This document shows positions 1 through 7,658 of a stretch of DNA of 64,000 bases, piece after piece. Positions within the stretch are counted from its first letter, which is position 1. Each line of letters starts with the position of its first letter. Position numbers and translations under genes: made by a program. Location: NCBI RefSeq assembly GCF_029222705.1, contig NZ_JARGZF010000001.1, positions 1,608,437-1,672,436 of the forward strand. The letters are read 5' to 3'. Origin of the DNA: Knoellia sp. p5-6-4 (lineage in GTDB: Bacteria; Actinomycetota; Actinomycetes; Actinomycetales; Dermatophilaceae). Under the pieces are notes generated by a model, which was not told the origin of the DNA, did not search any database, and saw nothing but the letters and a program-made list of their open reading frames with translations.

Positions 1-345
1 ATCCTGGTGGCTCCCCTCACCGCGACGGTGCTCGCCGCGGCACCCAACCGGTATGCCGGCGTGGCCAGTGGCGTGAACAACGCCGTCGCCCGCGCCGGCT
101 CGCTCCTCGCGGTCGCGGCGCTGCCGCCGCTCGTCGGCCTGTCCGGCTCGGACTACACCCAGCCCGACGCGCTCACCGCGGGCTACCGGACGGCCCAGCT
201 GGTGTGTGCCGTGCTGCTCACGGCCGGCGGCGTGGTGAGCTGGGTCGGCCTGCGTGGAACGCATGGGCGCGAGGCCGCTCCAGCCGAGGGGCCTCCGGCG
301 GGCGTCGGCGATGGGTCCGGTGGCCAGGTGGACGGTCGGTCCTAG
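1..345 (+). CDS. MFS drug exporter (DHA2/EmrB-QacA type), C-terminal end
   Basis: The frame is open to the left edge, so the start lies outside the window and only the last 114 residues are visible. The segment AGVASGVNNAVARAGSLL is typical of the C-terminal half of 14-helix drug:proton antiporters. Two hydrophobic helices follow (residues about 28-48 and 64-84), then a hydrophilic Gly/Pro-rich tail. It probably exports drugs or other hydrophobic compounds across the membrane. Its stop codon overlaps the stop of the convergent hydrolase gene by two bases. The exact substrate cannot be inferred. Confidence 0.75.
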   Translation: MLVAPLTATVLAAAPNRYAGVASGVNNAVARAGSLLAVAALPPLVGLSGSDYTQPDALTAGYRTAQLVCAVLLTAGGVVSWVGLRGTHGREAAPAEGPPAGVGDGSGGQVDGRS

Positions 346-974
346 GGTCGCTGCAGCCCGGCCTGCAGGCTCTCGGTCAGGAACTGCGCCGACTCGCGGT
401 GCCACGCGCTGGCCTGCCGCAGCATGCTGTGGGTCTCCCCCTCCACGGCCCGCCAGGTCACGTCGACGCCGAGCGCAGCCATCGCCTCGGCCATCGCCTT
501 GGCGTTGCGAGGCGAGGTGATCCGGTCGCGGGTGCCGTGCATGACCAGGGCCCGCAGCCCCGGGTGGCCCCTGGCGACGTCGCTGCGCTCCACCCACGGC
601 GCGAGCGCGACGAGGGCCGCCACCCGGCGGTCGCCGGCGAGGCGGAACGCGACACGTCCGCCCATGGAGTGGCCGAGCAGGCCGAGGGGGACCCCGGGAT
701 GACGCTCGGCGATCGTGTCGAGGGCCTCCTGGGCGTCCACCACGGGACTGGCTGCCGCCCCGTTCCAGCCGCGCACGGCATACCGGAGCATGGCCACGGA
801 CAGCTCCCCGCGGCTCTCGGCGGCCAGAGTCCACGCGAAGGGCTTCATGCGCAGCACCGGCAGGTTCCACCAGCTGGTGGGCATGTGGCTCGAGCTCTTG
901 CCGCCGTGGAGGACCAGCACGACCCCGCGGGGCTCCCTGGCCTCGTGGGTCCACCTCAGCTCGGGTGCGCTCAT
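342..974 (-). CDS. alpha/beta hydrolase
   Basis: A 210-residue soluble enzyme with the alpha/beta hydrolase fold. Visible are the oxyanion-hole LHGG (residues 22-25), the nucleophile elbow GHSMGG with Ser103, a candidate acid Asp150 in MHGTRD and His182 in GETHS, which together make a complete triad. I chose the ATG at 974 because GGAGGCAGGGGAGGG lies just upstream; a longer reading would run into cutA. It is the last gene of a probable dcd-cutA-hydrolase operon, 17 nt after cutA. The substrate is unknown; an esterase or dienelactone-hydrolase-like role is possible. Confidence 0.8.
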   Translation of the reverse strand: MSAPELRWTHEAREPRGVVLVLHGGKSSSHMPTSWWNLPVLRMKPFAWTLAAESRGELSVAMLRYAVRGWNGAAASPVVDAQEALDTIAERHPGVPLGLLGHSMGGRVAFRLAGDRRVAALVALAPWVERSDVARGHPGLRALVMHGTRDRITSPRNAKAMAEAMAALGVDVTWRAVEGETHSMLRQASAWHRESAQFLTESLQAGLQRP

Positions 975-991
975 GTCCCTCCCCTGCCTCC

Positions 992-1339
992 TCACGGCTC
1001 CCGGGGCGTCACCGACTCCCGCAGCCACGCGGCATACGGCGGTGCCGCCCCGGCAACCGGGACGGCCAGCACCTCAGGGTTGTCGTAGGGGTGTTCGGCG
1101 CGGACGCGGTCGCAGATGGGGTCGAACAGCTCTGCCGTCGTCTTGACCAGCAGCAGGTGCTCCTGCGCAGTCTCGACCTCGTCCTCCCACCAGTAGGTGG
1201 AGGTCATCGGGCCGAGCACCTGGGCGCACGCCGCCAGCCTGCCCTCGACGAGCGCGCGGGCCAGGGCCTGCGCCGTCTCGGCGTCGGGCGCGGCCACCCG
1301 CACCTCGATGAGCTCGCTCGGGTCGCCGCCGCCGGTCAT
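992..1339 (-). CDS. cutA: divalent cation tolerance protein CutA
   Basis: A 115-residue protein matching the CutA family along its whole length: LVEGRLAACAQV, the YWWE strand and the HPYDNPEV segment near the C-terminus are the family signature. CutA forms a trimer with a ferredoxin-like fold resembling PII proteins, is linked to copper tolerance in E. coli, and its real role is unsettled. The gene lies 24 nt after dcd and 17 nt before the hydrolase in the same direction. A GGAGA site precedes the ATG at 1339. Confidence 0.92.
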   Translation of the reverse strand: MTGGGDPSELIEVRVAAPDAETAQALARALVEGRLAACAQVLGPMTSTYWWEDEVETAQEHLLLVKTTAELFDPICDRVRAEHPYDNPEVLAVPVAGAAPPYAAWLRESVTPREP

Positions 1340-1363
1340 GCCGTCTCCGCTCGCCGCGCTCGC

Positions 1364-1939
1364 CTAGAGCTCGGTGCGGTGAAAGCCCTGGAACGAGCGG
1401 CTGGCCGTGGGGCCCCGCTGGCCCTGGTAGTGCGAGCCGTACCTCGCGCTGCCGTAAGGGTTCTCGGCCGGCGAGGACAGCCGGAAGAAGCAGAGCTGAC
1501 CGATCTTCATGCCGGGCCAGAGGATGATCGGCAGGGTCGCGACGTTGGACAGCTCGAGGGTGACGTGGCCGGAGAAGCCGGGGTCGACGAAGCCGGCGGT
1601 CGCGTGGGTCATCAGGCCGAGCCGGCCGAGCGACGACTTGCCCTCGACGCGGGCGGCGAGGTCGTCGGGCAGGGTGACCGTCTCGAGCGTGGAGCCGAGG
1701 ACGAACTCGCCGGGGTGCAGCACGAAGCCGTCGTTGGGCTCGACCTCGACGAGCCGGGTGAGGTCGGGCTGGTCCTGAGAGGGGTCGATGACCGGGTACT
1801 TGTGGTTGTCGAACAGCCGGAAGAACTTGTCGAGCCGCACGTCGATCGACGACGGCTGGATCATCCCCGGGTCGTACGGCTCGAGCCGCACCCGGTCGGA
1901 GTCGATCTCGGCCTTGATGTCGCGGTCGCTCAGCAGCAC
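1364..1939 (-). CDS. dcd: dCTP deaminase (probably the bifunctional dUMP-forming type)
   Basis: A 191-residue enzyme that deaminates dCTP; actinobacterial members such as the M. tuberculosis protein also hydrolyse the product to dUMP, feeding thymidylate synthesis. Seen: [13 protein letters not shown]-terminus, the [10 protein letters not shown] loop (Arg106), the strand [14 protein letters not shown] and the catalytic Glu129 in TLELSN. Full family length. Translation starts at GTG 1939 with no Shine-Dalgarno sequence; a TAGCCT box sits 6 nt upstream, so the message is probably leaderless. First gene of the dcd-cutA-hydrolase unit. Confidence 0.95.
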   Translation of the reverse strand: MLLSDRDIKAEIDSDRVRLEPYDPGMIQPSSIDVRLDKFFRLFDNHKYPVIDPSQDQPDLTRLVEVEPNDGFVLHPGEFVLGSTLETVTLPDDLAARVEGKSSLGRLGLMTHATAGFVDPGFSGHVTLELSNVATLPIILWPGMKIGQLCFFRLSSPAENPYGSARYGSHYQGQRGPTASRSFQGFHRTEL

Positions 1940-1945
1940 GGGGGA

Positions 1946-1951
1946 AGGCTA
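1946..1951 (-). promoter_or_regulatory. leaderless promoter -10 box of dcd
   Basis: TAGCCT on the minus strand, 6 nt before the GTG start of dcd and without a ribosome binding site in between. The transcript probably begins at or next to the start codon. Confidence 0.6.
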
Positions 1952-3208
1952 TCGCGCAGCCTGTGCTCCGGTCGGGGCGGCGGGCCGATGTGTGGCCCAC
2001 ACGTGCTGGGCCACCGAGCCTGCGGCGGCGAGGCCCATGAGGAGCACCCGCAGCCCCATGTCGACGTCGAGCAGGGCCACGACGACGGCGACGGCCGCGA
2101 GGGTCGCGGCGACGCCGACCACGGCCGGCTTGCGGTCGGCGATCGCGTGCAGGCTCGAGAGGGTCAGGGCGTAGAGCGAGAGCGCGGTGGCGAGAGCCAG
2201 GGCGACCGTTCTCGGGCTGGCCTCGGCGACACCTTGGACGACGTCAACGGCGGCGGCGAGCGCGGCACCGACTGCCGCGACCGAGGCGAAGACGACGATG
2301 TGGGCGTAGCTGAAGGCCCAGGTGAGGGCACGCCCCTGGCCGATGAGGTCGACGTGCTCGCGCTTGAAGTACAGCCACCACAGCGAGAAGACCAGGAGCA
2401 GGCCGCCCGCGATGAGCATCGCGAGCGAGCCGCTCATCCCACCGGACGCGCCGGGCTCGGCAGCAGCACCGGGCTCGACCGCGTGGCCGGCGGAGGCCGC
2501 GTCGGGCGGGGCGGCGAGCGCGCCCTGCAGGGCCTGGACGCTGGCCAGGATCACCTCGCCGAGCACGATGATGGTGAACAGGGCGAACCGCTCGGCGATG
2601 TGGTGGGGGTGGAAGGGCGTCGGGCCTCCCACCCGCTCGGCGAGGATGGGCACCGCGAGCTCGGCGAGGACGAGGAGGAAGAAGGTGCTCATCAGCACGC
2701 CCTCGCCGTCCACCAGGAGCCGGGCGATCCACAGCACCTGCACCACGGTGATGCCCACCGCGTAGGTGAGGGCCGTGCGCCGGCCCTCGGGGTGGGCCCG
2801 GGCGGCGCGCAGCCACAGCGCCACCATGCCCAGCCGCATCACGGCATACCCGGCGACGACGAGACTGGACTGGCCGTCGTCGAAGAGGTCGGGGACACCG
2901 GCGGCGAGCATCAGCGACCCGGTCATGATCGTGAACGTCAGCAGTCGGAAGACGACGTCGTCGGAGTCGTAGGCCGAGGCGAACCACGTGTAGTTCATCC
3001 ACGCCCACCAGATGGCGAAGAACACCATGGTGTAGCCGACCGCCGTCTCGACGTGGCCGGCGCTCAGGCCGTGGTGCAGCTCCGCCGCGGCGCTGGCGAT
3101 CGCCACCACGAACACCAGGTCGAAGAACAGCTCCAAGGGGGTGGCGACGCGGTGCGACTCGTGGGGATCGCGCGGCCCCATCCGCCGGGACCAGGGGACG
3201 ACGGTCAC
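1949..3208 (-). CDS. low temperature requirement protein A (LtrA) family membrane protein
   Basis: A 419-residue polytopic membrane protein with about ten hydrophobic helices. The N-terminal motif TPLELFFDLVFVV (residues about 23-35) and the HHIAERFALFTIIVLGE segment are diagnostic of the LtrA family, first linked to cold growth in Listeria; its biochemical function is unknown. The frame stays open into the tRNA gene upstream, so I placed the start at GTG 3208, preceded by GAGGTGAGCAGC; GTG 3217 is the alternative. The gene stands alone between tRNA-Gly and dcd and its end overlaps the dcd promoter. Confidence 0.85.
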   Translation of the reverse strand: MTVVPWSRRMGPRDPHESHRVATPLELFFDLVFVVAIASAAAELHHGLSAGHVETAVGYTMVFFAIWWAWMNYTWFASAYDSDDVVFRLLTFTIMTGSLMLAAGVPDLFDDGQSSLVVAGYAVMRLGMVALWLRAARAHPEGRRTALTYAVGITVVQVLWIARLLVDGEGVLMSTFFLLVLAELAVPILAERVGGPTPFHPHHIAERFALFTIIVLGEVILASVQALQGALAAPPDAASAGHAVEPGAAAEPGASGGMSGSLAMLIAGGLLLVFSLWWLYFKREHVDLIGQGRALTWAFSYAHIVVFASVAAVGAALAAAVDVVQGVAEASPRTVALALATALSLYALTLSSLHAIADRKPAVVGVAATLAAVAVVVALLDVDMGLRVLLMGLAAAGSVAQHVWATHRPAAPTGAQAAR

Positions 3209-3315
3209 GCTGCTCACCTCACGACTGTAAGGTCTCGGGCCGCGGTGCGGGAGGGAGTCTTCGGTATGCCGTGGGGCCCGTTCGAGGGGGTCGCCGGAGT
3301 CGCCCGTGGTTCCGT

Positions 3316-3349
3316 TACACTGCACGCGCACCGCCTCTCGGGGCGGTGC
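3316..3349 (+). promoter_or_regulatory. promoter and leader hairpin of tRNA-Gly
   Basis: TACACT (3316-3321) is a good -10 box; no clear -35 is seen. It is followed by an 8-bp stem GCACCGCC/GGCGGTGC (3328-3335 and 3342-3349) just ahead of the tRNA, probably part of the processed 5' leader. Confidence 0.45.
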
Positions 3350-3351
3350 CT

Positions 3352-3425
3352 GCCGGTGTAGCTCAATGGTAGAGCGCCAGCTTCCCAAGCTGGACACGCG
3401 GGTTCGATTCCCGTCACCGGCTCCA
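3352..3425 (+). tRNA. tRNA-Gly (anticodon CCC)
   Basis: A complete 74-nt cloverleaf: acceptor stem GCCGGTG pairs with CACCGGC, the D arm is GCTC...GAGC, the anticodon stem CCAGC/GCTGG carries the loop TTCCCAA (anticodon CCC, reads GGG), and the T loop is TTCGATT. The 3' CCA is encoded. It is followed by a strong terminator hairpin and then by gene-poor DNA. Confidence 0.97.
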
Positions 3426-3430
3426 ACGCC

Positions 3431-3470
3431 AAAGCCGCAGGTCAGGGATTCGCTCCCCGCCTGCGGCTTT
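3431..3470 (+). terminator. terminator after tRNA-Gly
   Basis: Perfect 11-bp inverted repeat AAAGCCGCAGG / CCTGCGGCTTT with an 18-nt loop, beginning 5 nt after the tRNA CCA end. Confidence 0.8.
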
Positions 3471-4138
3471 CGTCTTGCTGGGCCGACGATCCCGCCGCGT
3501 GCCTGCTACGTGCCCAATCAGGAGCAGGATTCGTGGACGCCAGGCCGTCTGCTCGCCAGCTACGACGCCGAGGACAGCAGGGAGTGGCGCATGCTTCTGC
3601 CCACCGCCCTGCCCGCGCGGCTTCTCACGTCCATGCGGTTGCCCTTCACCTCGGCATCGCAGCCGGTCAGCCACGGTGCCCGTCGGCTTCCGGTCAATGC
3701 GCAGACCCGCGTGGTCGCCCTTCAAGAGCCGGCCCGATGCTCGACATTGGGTAACCGTGGACGCAACGATGTGTGGCATGAGCGGTCGCTCGGACGGTTG
3801 TGCTCAGGCCGCCCGCCAAGGTGTTTGGAGTGCCTGCCGGTGCGCTCAGCGCGGCACCCTGCGAGGTCGACGGTCGACCAGGAAGGCAACGCCACGAGTC
3901 GCTCCGATGGCCGTCGGACTGACGCCGCTGCCGACCGGCGGCCGCCTGTCGGGGCCCGGCGAGGCACCCTGCTGGCGACGGACCGACAATGCCGCCAGAA
4001 CGCGCCGTGAGCGACGTCGAGCCCGGACTGTGATTGTTGGTCTGTCCGCTCCCAGCTCCGGGAAGACCACCCCCGAACGCTTTGAGGGCAGATCACGTCG
4101 AAATTCGGGGTGTAGGGCAATCTTGTGAGTCAGGTAGT
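3471..4138. other. gene-poor stretch next to tRNA-Gly
   Basis: About 670 bp without a convincing gene. Open frames exist on both strands but none has recognisable domains or the strong GC bias at third codon positions of neighbouring genes. The only candidate is the short frame described at 3846-4142. No copy of the tRNA 3' end and no integrase or transposase fragment could be seen. Confidence 0.6.
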
Positions 4139-4142
4139 TCAT
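3846..4142 (-). CDS. doubtful 98-residue ORF coupled to the AraC-type gene
   Basis: Its ATG (4142) overlaps the TGA of the AraC-type gene in an ATGA junction and has a GAGGAG site 7 nt upstream, the normal architecture of a downstream operon gene. The first residues (MNYLTHKIALHPEFRRDL) look protein-like, but the rest is Arg-rich with weak GC bias at third codon positions. It may be the start of a decayed gene that was once translated with the regulator. No family recognised. Confidence 0.2.
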   Translation of the reverse strand: MNYLTHKIALHPEFRRDLPSKRSGVVFPELGADRPTITVRARRRSRRVLAALSVRRQQGASPGPDRRPPVGSGVSPTAIGATRGVAFLVDRRPRRVPR

Positions 4143-5161
4143 GAGCTGATCTCCTCGAGGTGGACCGGCCGTGCCAGTCGTGACACCTGTGGCGCGGGGC
4201 GCGGGGGCGGGGTGACGTTCGCCGTGCGGAATCGATCTCGATACTCCGAGGGTGCGACGCCAACCAGGCGATGGAATGTCCTGCGCAGGGTCTCGGCGGT
4301 GCCGAAGCCGCAGTGTCGGGCGATGGCCTCCACCGGGTCGTCGCCTCCAGCGAGGCTCCGCTGCGCCGCCTCGACGCGGACCCGTTCGACGTACACCGCA
4401 GGCGGTAGACCGGTTTCCCGGGTGAATCGCCGCTGCAGATGTCGCGGGCTCAGCCCGGCGCGCGACGCCAGGTCGTCGATCCCGTGTGGCGCACCGGGAT
4501 CGAGGTGGATGGCCTCGACGACGCGGCGCATCCGATCAGTTGCAGGCTGTGGCGACCACAGGGGGACGCTGAACTGCGACTGGCTCCCCGGCCGGCGCAA
4601 GAACAGCACCAGCTCCCTGGCGACACCGAGCGCCGTCTGCGGTCCGAGGTCTGCCTCGACCAGCGCAAGCGCCAGGTCCATGCCTGCTGCCACGCCTGCG
4701 GAGGTCCAGATCTGCCCGTCCTGGATGAAGACGGGGTCGCTGTCGACGATAACGGCGGGGTACTCGCGCGCCAGCCGGTCCGCCTCCCTCCAGTGCGTGG
4801 TCACGCGACGCCCGTCGAGCAGCCCAGCCTCGGCGAGGATGAACGCACCACAGCAGACAGACGCGATCCGGTCGGCCGTGGTGGCAGCAGCGGCCACCCA
4901 GTCGAGCAGGCTACGGTCGAAGCCTGCCGCGTCCACGCCGTCGCCGCCCACAACCATGAGCGTGCCCGGACGGCTCGGATCCAGGCTCGCCACCGAGTGT
5001 TGCGCATGAATTGTCAGCCCCATGTCCGAGCGAACGGGACCGGCCTTGGGGGCCACGAGCTTGAGCTCATACCCGGCTTCACCGAAAACCTCGAACGGAC
5101 CGGCCAGATCGAGGCCGTCGAAGCCGTCGTAGATCACGAAGGTTACTGCGCGGGACTCCAT
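4139..5161 (-). CDS. GlxA-type AraC family transcriptional regulator
   Basis: A 340-residue regulator. Residues about 5-170 form a DJ-1/PfpI-like domain (FVIYDGFDGLDLAGPFEVF start, with VCCGAF at 102-106 where the family has its nucleophile elbow); residues about 230-330 are two AraC helix-turn-helix units (GLSPRHLQRRFTRETG and CGFGTAETLRRTFHR). Such proteins usually activate catabolic genes for amines or amino-acid derivatives. I used the ATG at 5161 with GGAG 5 nt upstream. A perfect inverted repeat lies 26 bp upstream. The C-terminal tail after the second HTH is Pro-rich. Its target genes are not obvious; the next gene is a broken transporter. Confidence 0.85.
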   Translation of the reverse strand: MESRAVTFVIYDGFDGLDLAGPFEVFGEAGYELKLVAPKAGPVRSDMGLTIHAQHSVASLDPSRPGTLMVVGGDGVDAAGFDRSLLDWVAAAATTADRIASVCCGAFILAEAGLLDGRRVTTHWREADRLAREYPAVIVDSDPVFIQDGQIWTSAGVAAGMDLALALVEADLGPQTALGVARELVLFLRRPGSQSQFSVPLWSPQPATDRMRRVVEAIHLDPGAPHGIDDLASRAGLSPRHLQRRFTRETGLPPAVYVERVRVEAAQRSLAGGDDPVEAIARHCGFGTAETLRRTFHRLVGVAPSEYRDRFRTANVTPPPRPAPQVSRLARPVHLEEISS

Positions 5162-5186
5162 GGCTCCAGCGTGAGACCCAGCCGGC

Positions 5187-5202
5187 TTGTCGTCTACGAC
5201 AA
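5187..5202. promoter_or_regulatory. inverted repeat upstream of the AraC-type gene
   Basis: TTGTCGT-CT-ACGACAA, a perfect 7-bp inverted repeat with a 2-bp spacer, between the regulator gene and the MFS remnant. It is a candidate operator; which protein binds it is unknown. Confidence 0.4.
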
Positions 5203-5222
5203 CTTGCCCACAGATCACGCCA

Positions 5223-5640
5223 TCAGCGTTCGAGCGTGAAGCCGACGTTGAGCGTGGAGTACATGTAGGCGCGCGACTTCACGCGCTCGTCAGCCGGAAG
5301 CACGTCGATCGTAAACGCGCCGTATGCCGCGCCACCGAGCGCACCGATGACCTCCATGCCGACGGCCATCGCGATGTAGCCCTCGCAGCCGGTGATGAAC
5401 GGCCACAGCGCGAACATCGCCGCCTGACCCGTCGCGCTGACGGCCCACATCTTCTTCGGCCCGAAGCGGTCGACGAGCTTGCCCATCGGCAGGGCCGCAA
5501 GAACACGGCGATGCCGGCGATGGTGAGCCCCAGGCCGACCTGGGCGGCGGACAGCCCGACGATCTGGGTGAAGAACACCGCCGAGCCAGTCATGAAGGTG
5601 CCCTCGCCCAAGGCAGGAGTGGGCCGAGCGATACGGAAAT
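5223..5640 (-). pseudogene. MFS transporter remnant, frameshifted and truncated at both ends
   Basis: Two reading frames together give a piece of a major facilitator protein. The upstream part (about 5640-5500) reads EGTFMTGSAVFFTQIVGLSA and GLGLTIAGIAVF; the downstream part (5486-5223) reads MGKLVDRFGPKKMW and ADERVKSRAYMYSTLNVGFTL. They join if one G is restored near 5500, where LAALPMGKLVDRFG would be expected. The fragment covers only about helices 1-4 and stops directly after GFTLER, so both the N-terminus and most of the C-terminal part are missing. No functional transporter can be made. Confidence 0.75.
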
Positions 5641-6017
5641 ACCCTGAAGAAGCCCCCGTTGTCTGACGAGGTGTGTCAGCAGTCTCCCTTGCCCGAGTGA
5701 GCGATCTCGGAGTCGATGTCCCGTCGACCACGTTGCGGCCATGAGTCCTTGTCGGTTCGCGCGCAGCGCGCTCCGGGCGCACCGCGCCCTACGCACAACG
5801 GCCCTACGAACCGTCTTCGAACGCAGACCGGCGACCGCGGTACCTGTGCCAGGTGACGATGACCCGCAGGTCACCCGTCGACACGAGGACGGCACCAGCC
5901 AGAGCGGCCATTCGCGTGAACAGGCGGGCTTCCCGAGCGGCCTGGCGTTGCTTTCCTCGTCGGCACGGAGGATGCTCCCTGTCGCCGGCAGTGGGGCCGC
6001 CAGATGGGAGATGCTCG
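5641..6017. other. intergenic stretch before the VOC gene
   Basis: About 380 bp between the transporter remnant and the VOC gene. No gene or clear site is seen. It contains a locally repetitive CGCGCGCAGCGCGC tract near 5758. Confidence 0.5.
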
Positions 6018-6728
6018 ATGACTTCGCGCCTGGTCGCGCTCTGTTTCGACGCGAACGACCCCCATCGCCTCGCGCGCTTCTGGGCTGGTGTGCTGGATCG
6101 GGAGATCGCCGACGGCCTGACGCTGCCGCCGGGTGATGCCACCGGGTTCAGTCTCCGGTTCCAGCCGACCCAGGAACAGAAGACCGGCCCGAACCAGATG
6201 CACCTCCACCTGACGAGCACCTCCCTCGACGACCAGCGGTCGACGGTGGCTCGGGTGCTCGAGCTCGGCGGCCGTCACCTCGACATCGGCCAGGATCCGG
6301 AGGATGGACACGTGGTGCTCGCGGACCCTGAGGGCAACGAGTTCTGCGTGATCGAGCCGGGAAACGAGTTCCTCGCCGGCTGCGGGTTCCTCGGAGAGCT
6401 GGCCTGCGACGGTTCGCAGGAGGTCGGGCACTTCTGGAGCGAGGCGCTGGGCTGGCCATTGGTCTGGGACCAGGACCAGGAGACCGCGATCCAGTCTCCT
6501 GGCGGCGGTACGAAGATCGCCTGGGGCGGTCCGCCGGTGGCGCCGAAGACCGGGAAGAACCGGCTGCACTTCGACCTCGCTCCGCCGGCCCACGGAGATC
6601 AGCAGGCCGAGGTCGACCGCCTCGTCTCGTTGGGGGCGAGACGAATCGACGTCGGCCAGGGCCTTGTCGGCCGGGTGGTGATGGCCGATCCCGATGGCAA
6701 CGAGTTCTGCATGCTGACCCCTCGATGA
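6018..6728 (+). CDS. VOC (glyoxalase-like) family protein with two domains
   Basis: A 236-residue protein made of two similar glyoxalase-like domains (about 1-118 and 120-236). Each ends with the same strand pair, ADPEGNEFCVIEP and ADPDGNEFCMLTP, and each contains an FW motif near its start (LARFWAGVLD, VGHFWSEALGW). VOC proteins bind a metal or a small ligand and include resistance proteins, dioxygenases and glyoxalases; the substrate is not predictable. The start ATG 6018 follows GGGAGATGCTCG; longer readings upstream lack homology. It stands alone in a region of decayed genes. Confidence 0.8.
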   Translation: MTSRLVALCFDANDPHRLARFWAGVLDREIADGLTLPPGDATGFSLRFQPTQEQKTGPNQMHLHLTSTSLDDQRSTVARVLELGGRHLDIGQDPEDGHVVLADPEGNEFCVIEPGNEFLAGCGFLGELACDGSQEVGHFWSEALGWPLVWDQDQETAIQSPGGGTKIAWGGPPVAPKTGKNRLHFDLAPPAHGDQQAEVDRLVSLGARRIDVGQGLVGRVVMADPDGNEFCMLTPR

Positions 6729-6869
6729 CACCCACGGCCGAACGCTGCGCACCCTGGCGGCCCCGGCCGGACCTGGGCGGGAACGCCCGCCGCCGGACCG
6801 GCTCTGGGTCCTAGGAGAGCTGGCCCATACGGGGCCCTCACGGGAGGGTGGTAGTCAACCGCCGACCGC

Positions 6870-6875
6870 TAGGCT
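6870..6875 (+). promoter_or_regulatory. leaderless promoter -10 box of the CPBP protease gene
   Basis: TAGGCT 8 nt upstream of ATG 6884 with no Shine-Dalgarno sequence between them. Confidence 0.5.
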
Positions 6876-6883
6876 TCCGCGAC

Positions 6884-7624
6884 ATGGCCGCTGCTCTGGC
6901 TGACCCACGACGGCCGAGCCGGAACGCCGGTCGATGCCTGGCGCAGGCGGTGGCCTTGCTGGTGCTGTTCGCGGTCGCGCGAGGCCTCGGGCTGCTGGGC
7001 CCACCGGTGGTGTCGGCCTCCGTCCTCACGCTGGGGATGATCCTGATCGCCTGGCGTGCCGGTGCCACGCTGGACGACCTCGGTCTGGGTCGCAACCACG
7101 TGCGTGCGGGACTGCGGTACGGGGGGGCCGCTGCCCTGGTCGTCCTGGTCGTTCTGGTCCTCGCCGCCTTGATCCCGGGGACGCGCTCCTTCCTCGCTGA
7201 CCAACGGGCAGACATCGACGCAGGGCGGCTCGCCTACGAGGTCGGTGTGACGATCGTGCTGCTCACGGCAGTTCCCGAGGAGCTCGCCTTTCGGGGCGTC
7301 GTTCTCGGGTCGGCGCAGAGTCTGTGGGGCTCGTGGCGCGCCACCCTGGTCAGCTCCGCGCTGTTCGGTCTCTGGCACATCGAGCCCACCTTGGAGACCA
7401 TGTCCGGCAACACGGCGGTCGGGGGAGCCTCCACGAGCCTCGGCGGGCAGGTGCTGGTGGTGCTCGGCGCGATCGCCGTGACCTTCGTCTCCGGTCTTGC
7501 GTTCTGTTGGCTCAGGCTGCGATCCCGCAGCCTCGTGGCGCCCTTCATCGCGCACGTCGCCACGAACGGACTGGCACTGGTGGTCGCCTGGGTCACGCTC
7601 CAACAGACACTGCTCGACAGGTGA
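6884..7624 (+). CDS. CPBP family intramembrane metalloprotease
   Basis: A 246-residue membrane protein with about seven hydrophobic segments. It carries the family motifs EExxxR (Glu132, Glu133, Arg137 in PEELAFRG), FGLWH (His165) and a C-terminal HVATNG, matching CAAX prenyl protease 2/bacteriocin-processing (Abi) proteins. Bacterial members are implicated in processing or immunity; the target here is unknown. I prefer ATG 6884 because TAGGCT sits 8 nt upstream (leaderless); GTG 6848 is possible but its GGGAGG lies too close. Convergent with the next gene. Confidence 0.8.
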   Translation: MAAALADPRRPSRNAGRCLAQAVALLVLFAVARGLGLLGPPVVSASVLTLGMILIAWRAGATLDDLGLGRNHVRAGLRYGGAAALVVLVVLVLAALIPGTRSFLADQRADIDAGRLAYEVGVTIVLLTAVPEELAFRGVVLGSAQSLWGSWRATLVSSALFGLWHIEPTLETMSGNTAVGGASTSLGGQVLVVLGAIAVTFVSGLAFCWLRLRSRSLVAPFIAHVATNGLALVVAWVTLQQTLLDR

Positions 7625-7658
7625 GCGAGCAGACCGGCTGATGCCCTCGGCCCGGCGC

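Noticed and set aside
965-3361. A 798-codon open frame on the plus strand opposite cutA, dcd and ltrA
   Set aside because: It is antisense to three well-recognised genes, has no family similarity and results from the high GC content, which removes stop codons in the complementary frame.
3306-4010. An open frame of 234 codons that begins before and runs through tRNA-Gly
   Set aside because: It translates the tRNA itself and the gene-poor stretch; no codon bias and no similarity.
3426-7624. Integrated phage or genomic island with an att duplication at tRNA-Gly
   Set aside because: No integrase, no transposase and no second copy of the tRNA 3' end could be seen. Kept only as a weak finding of a decayed stretch.
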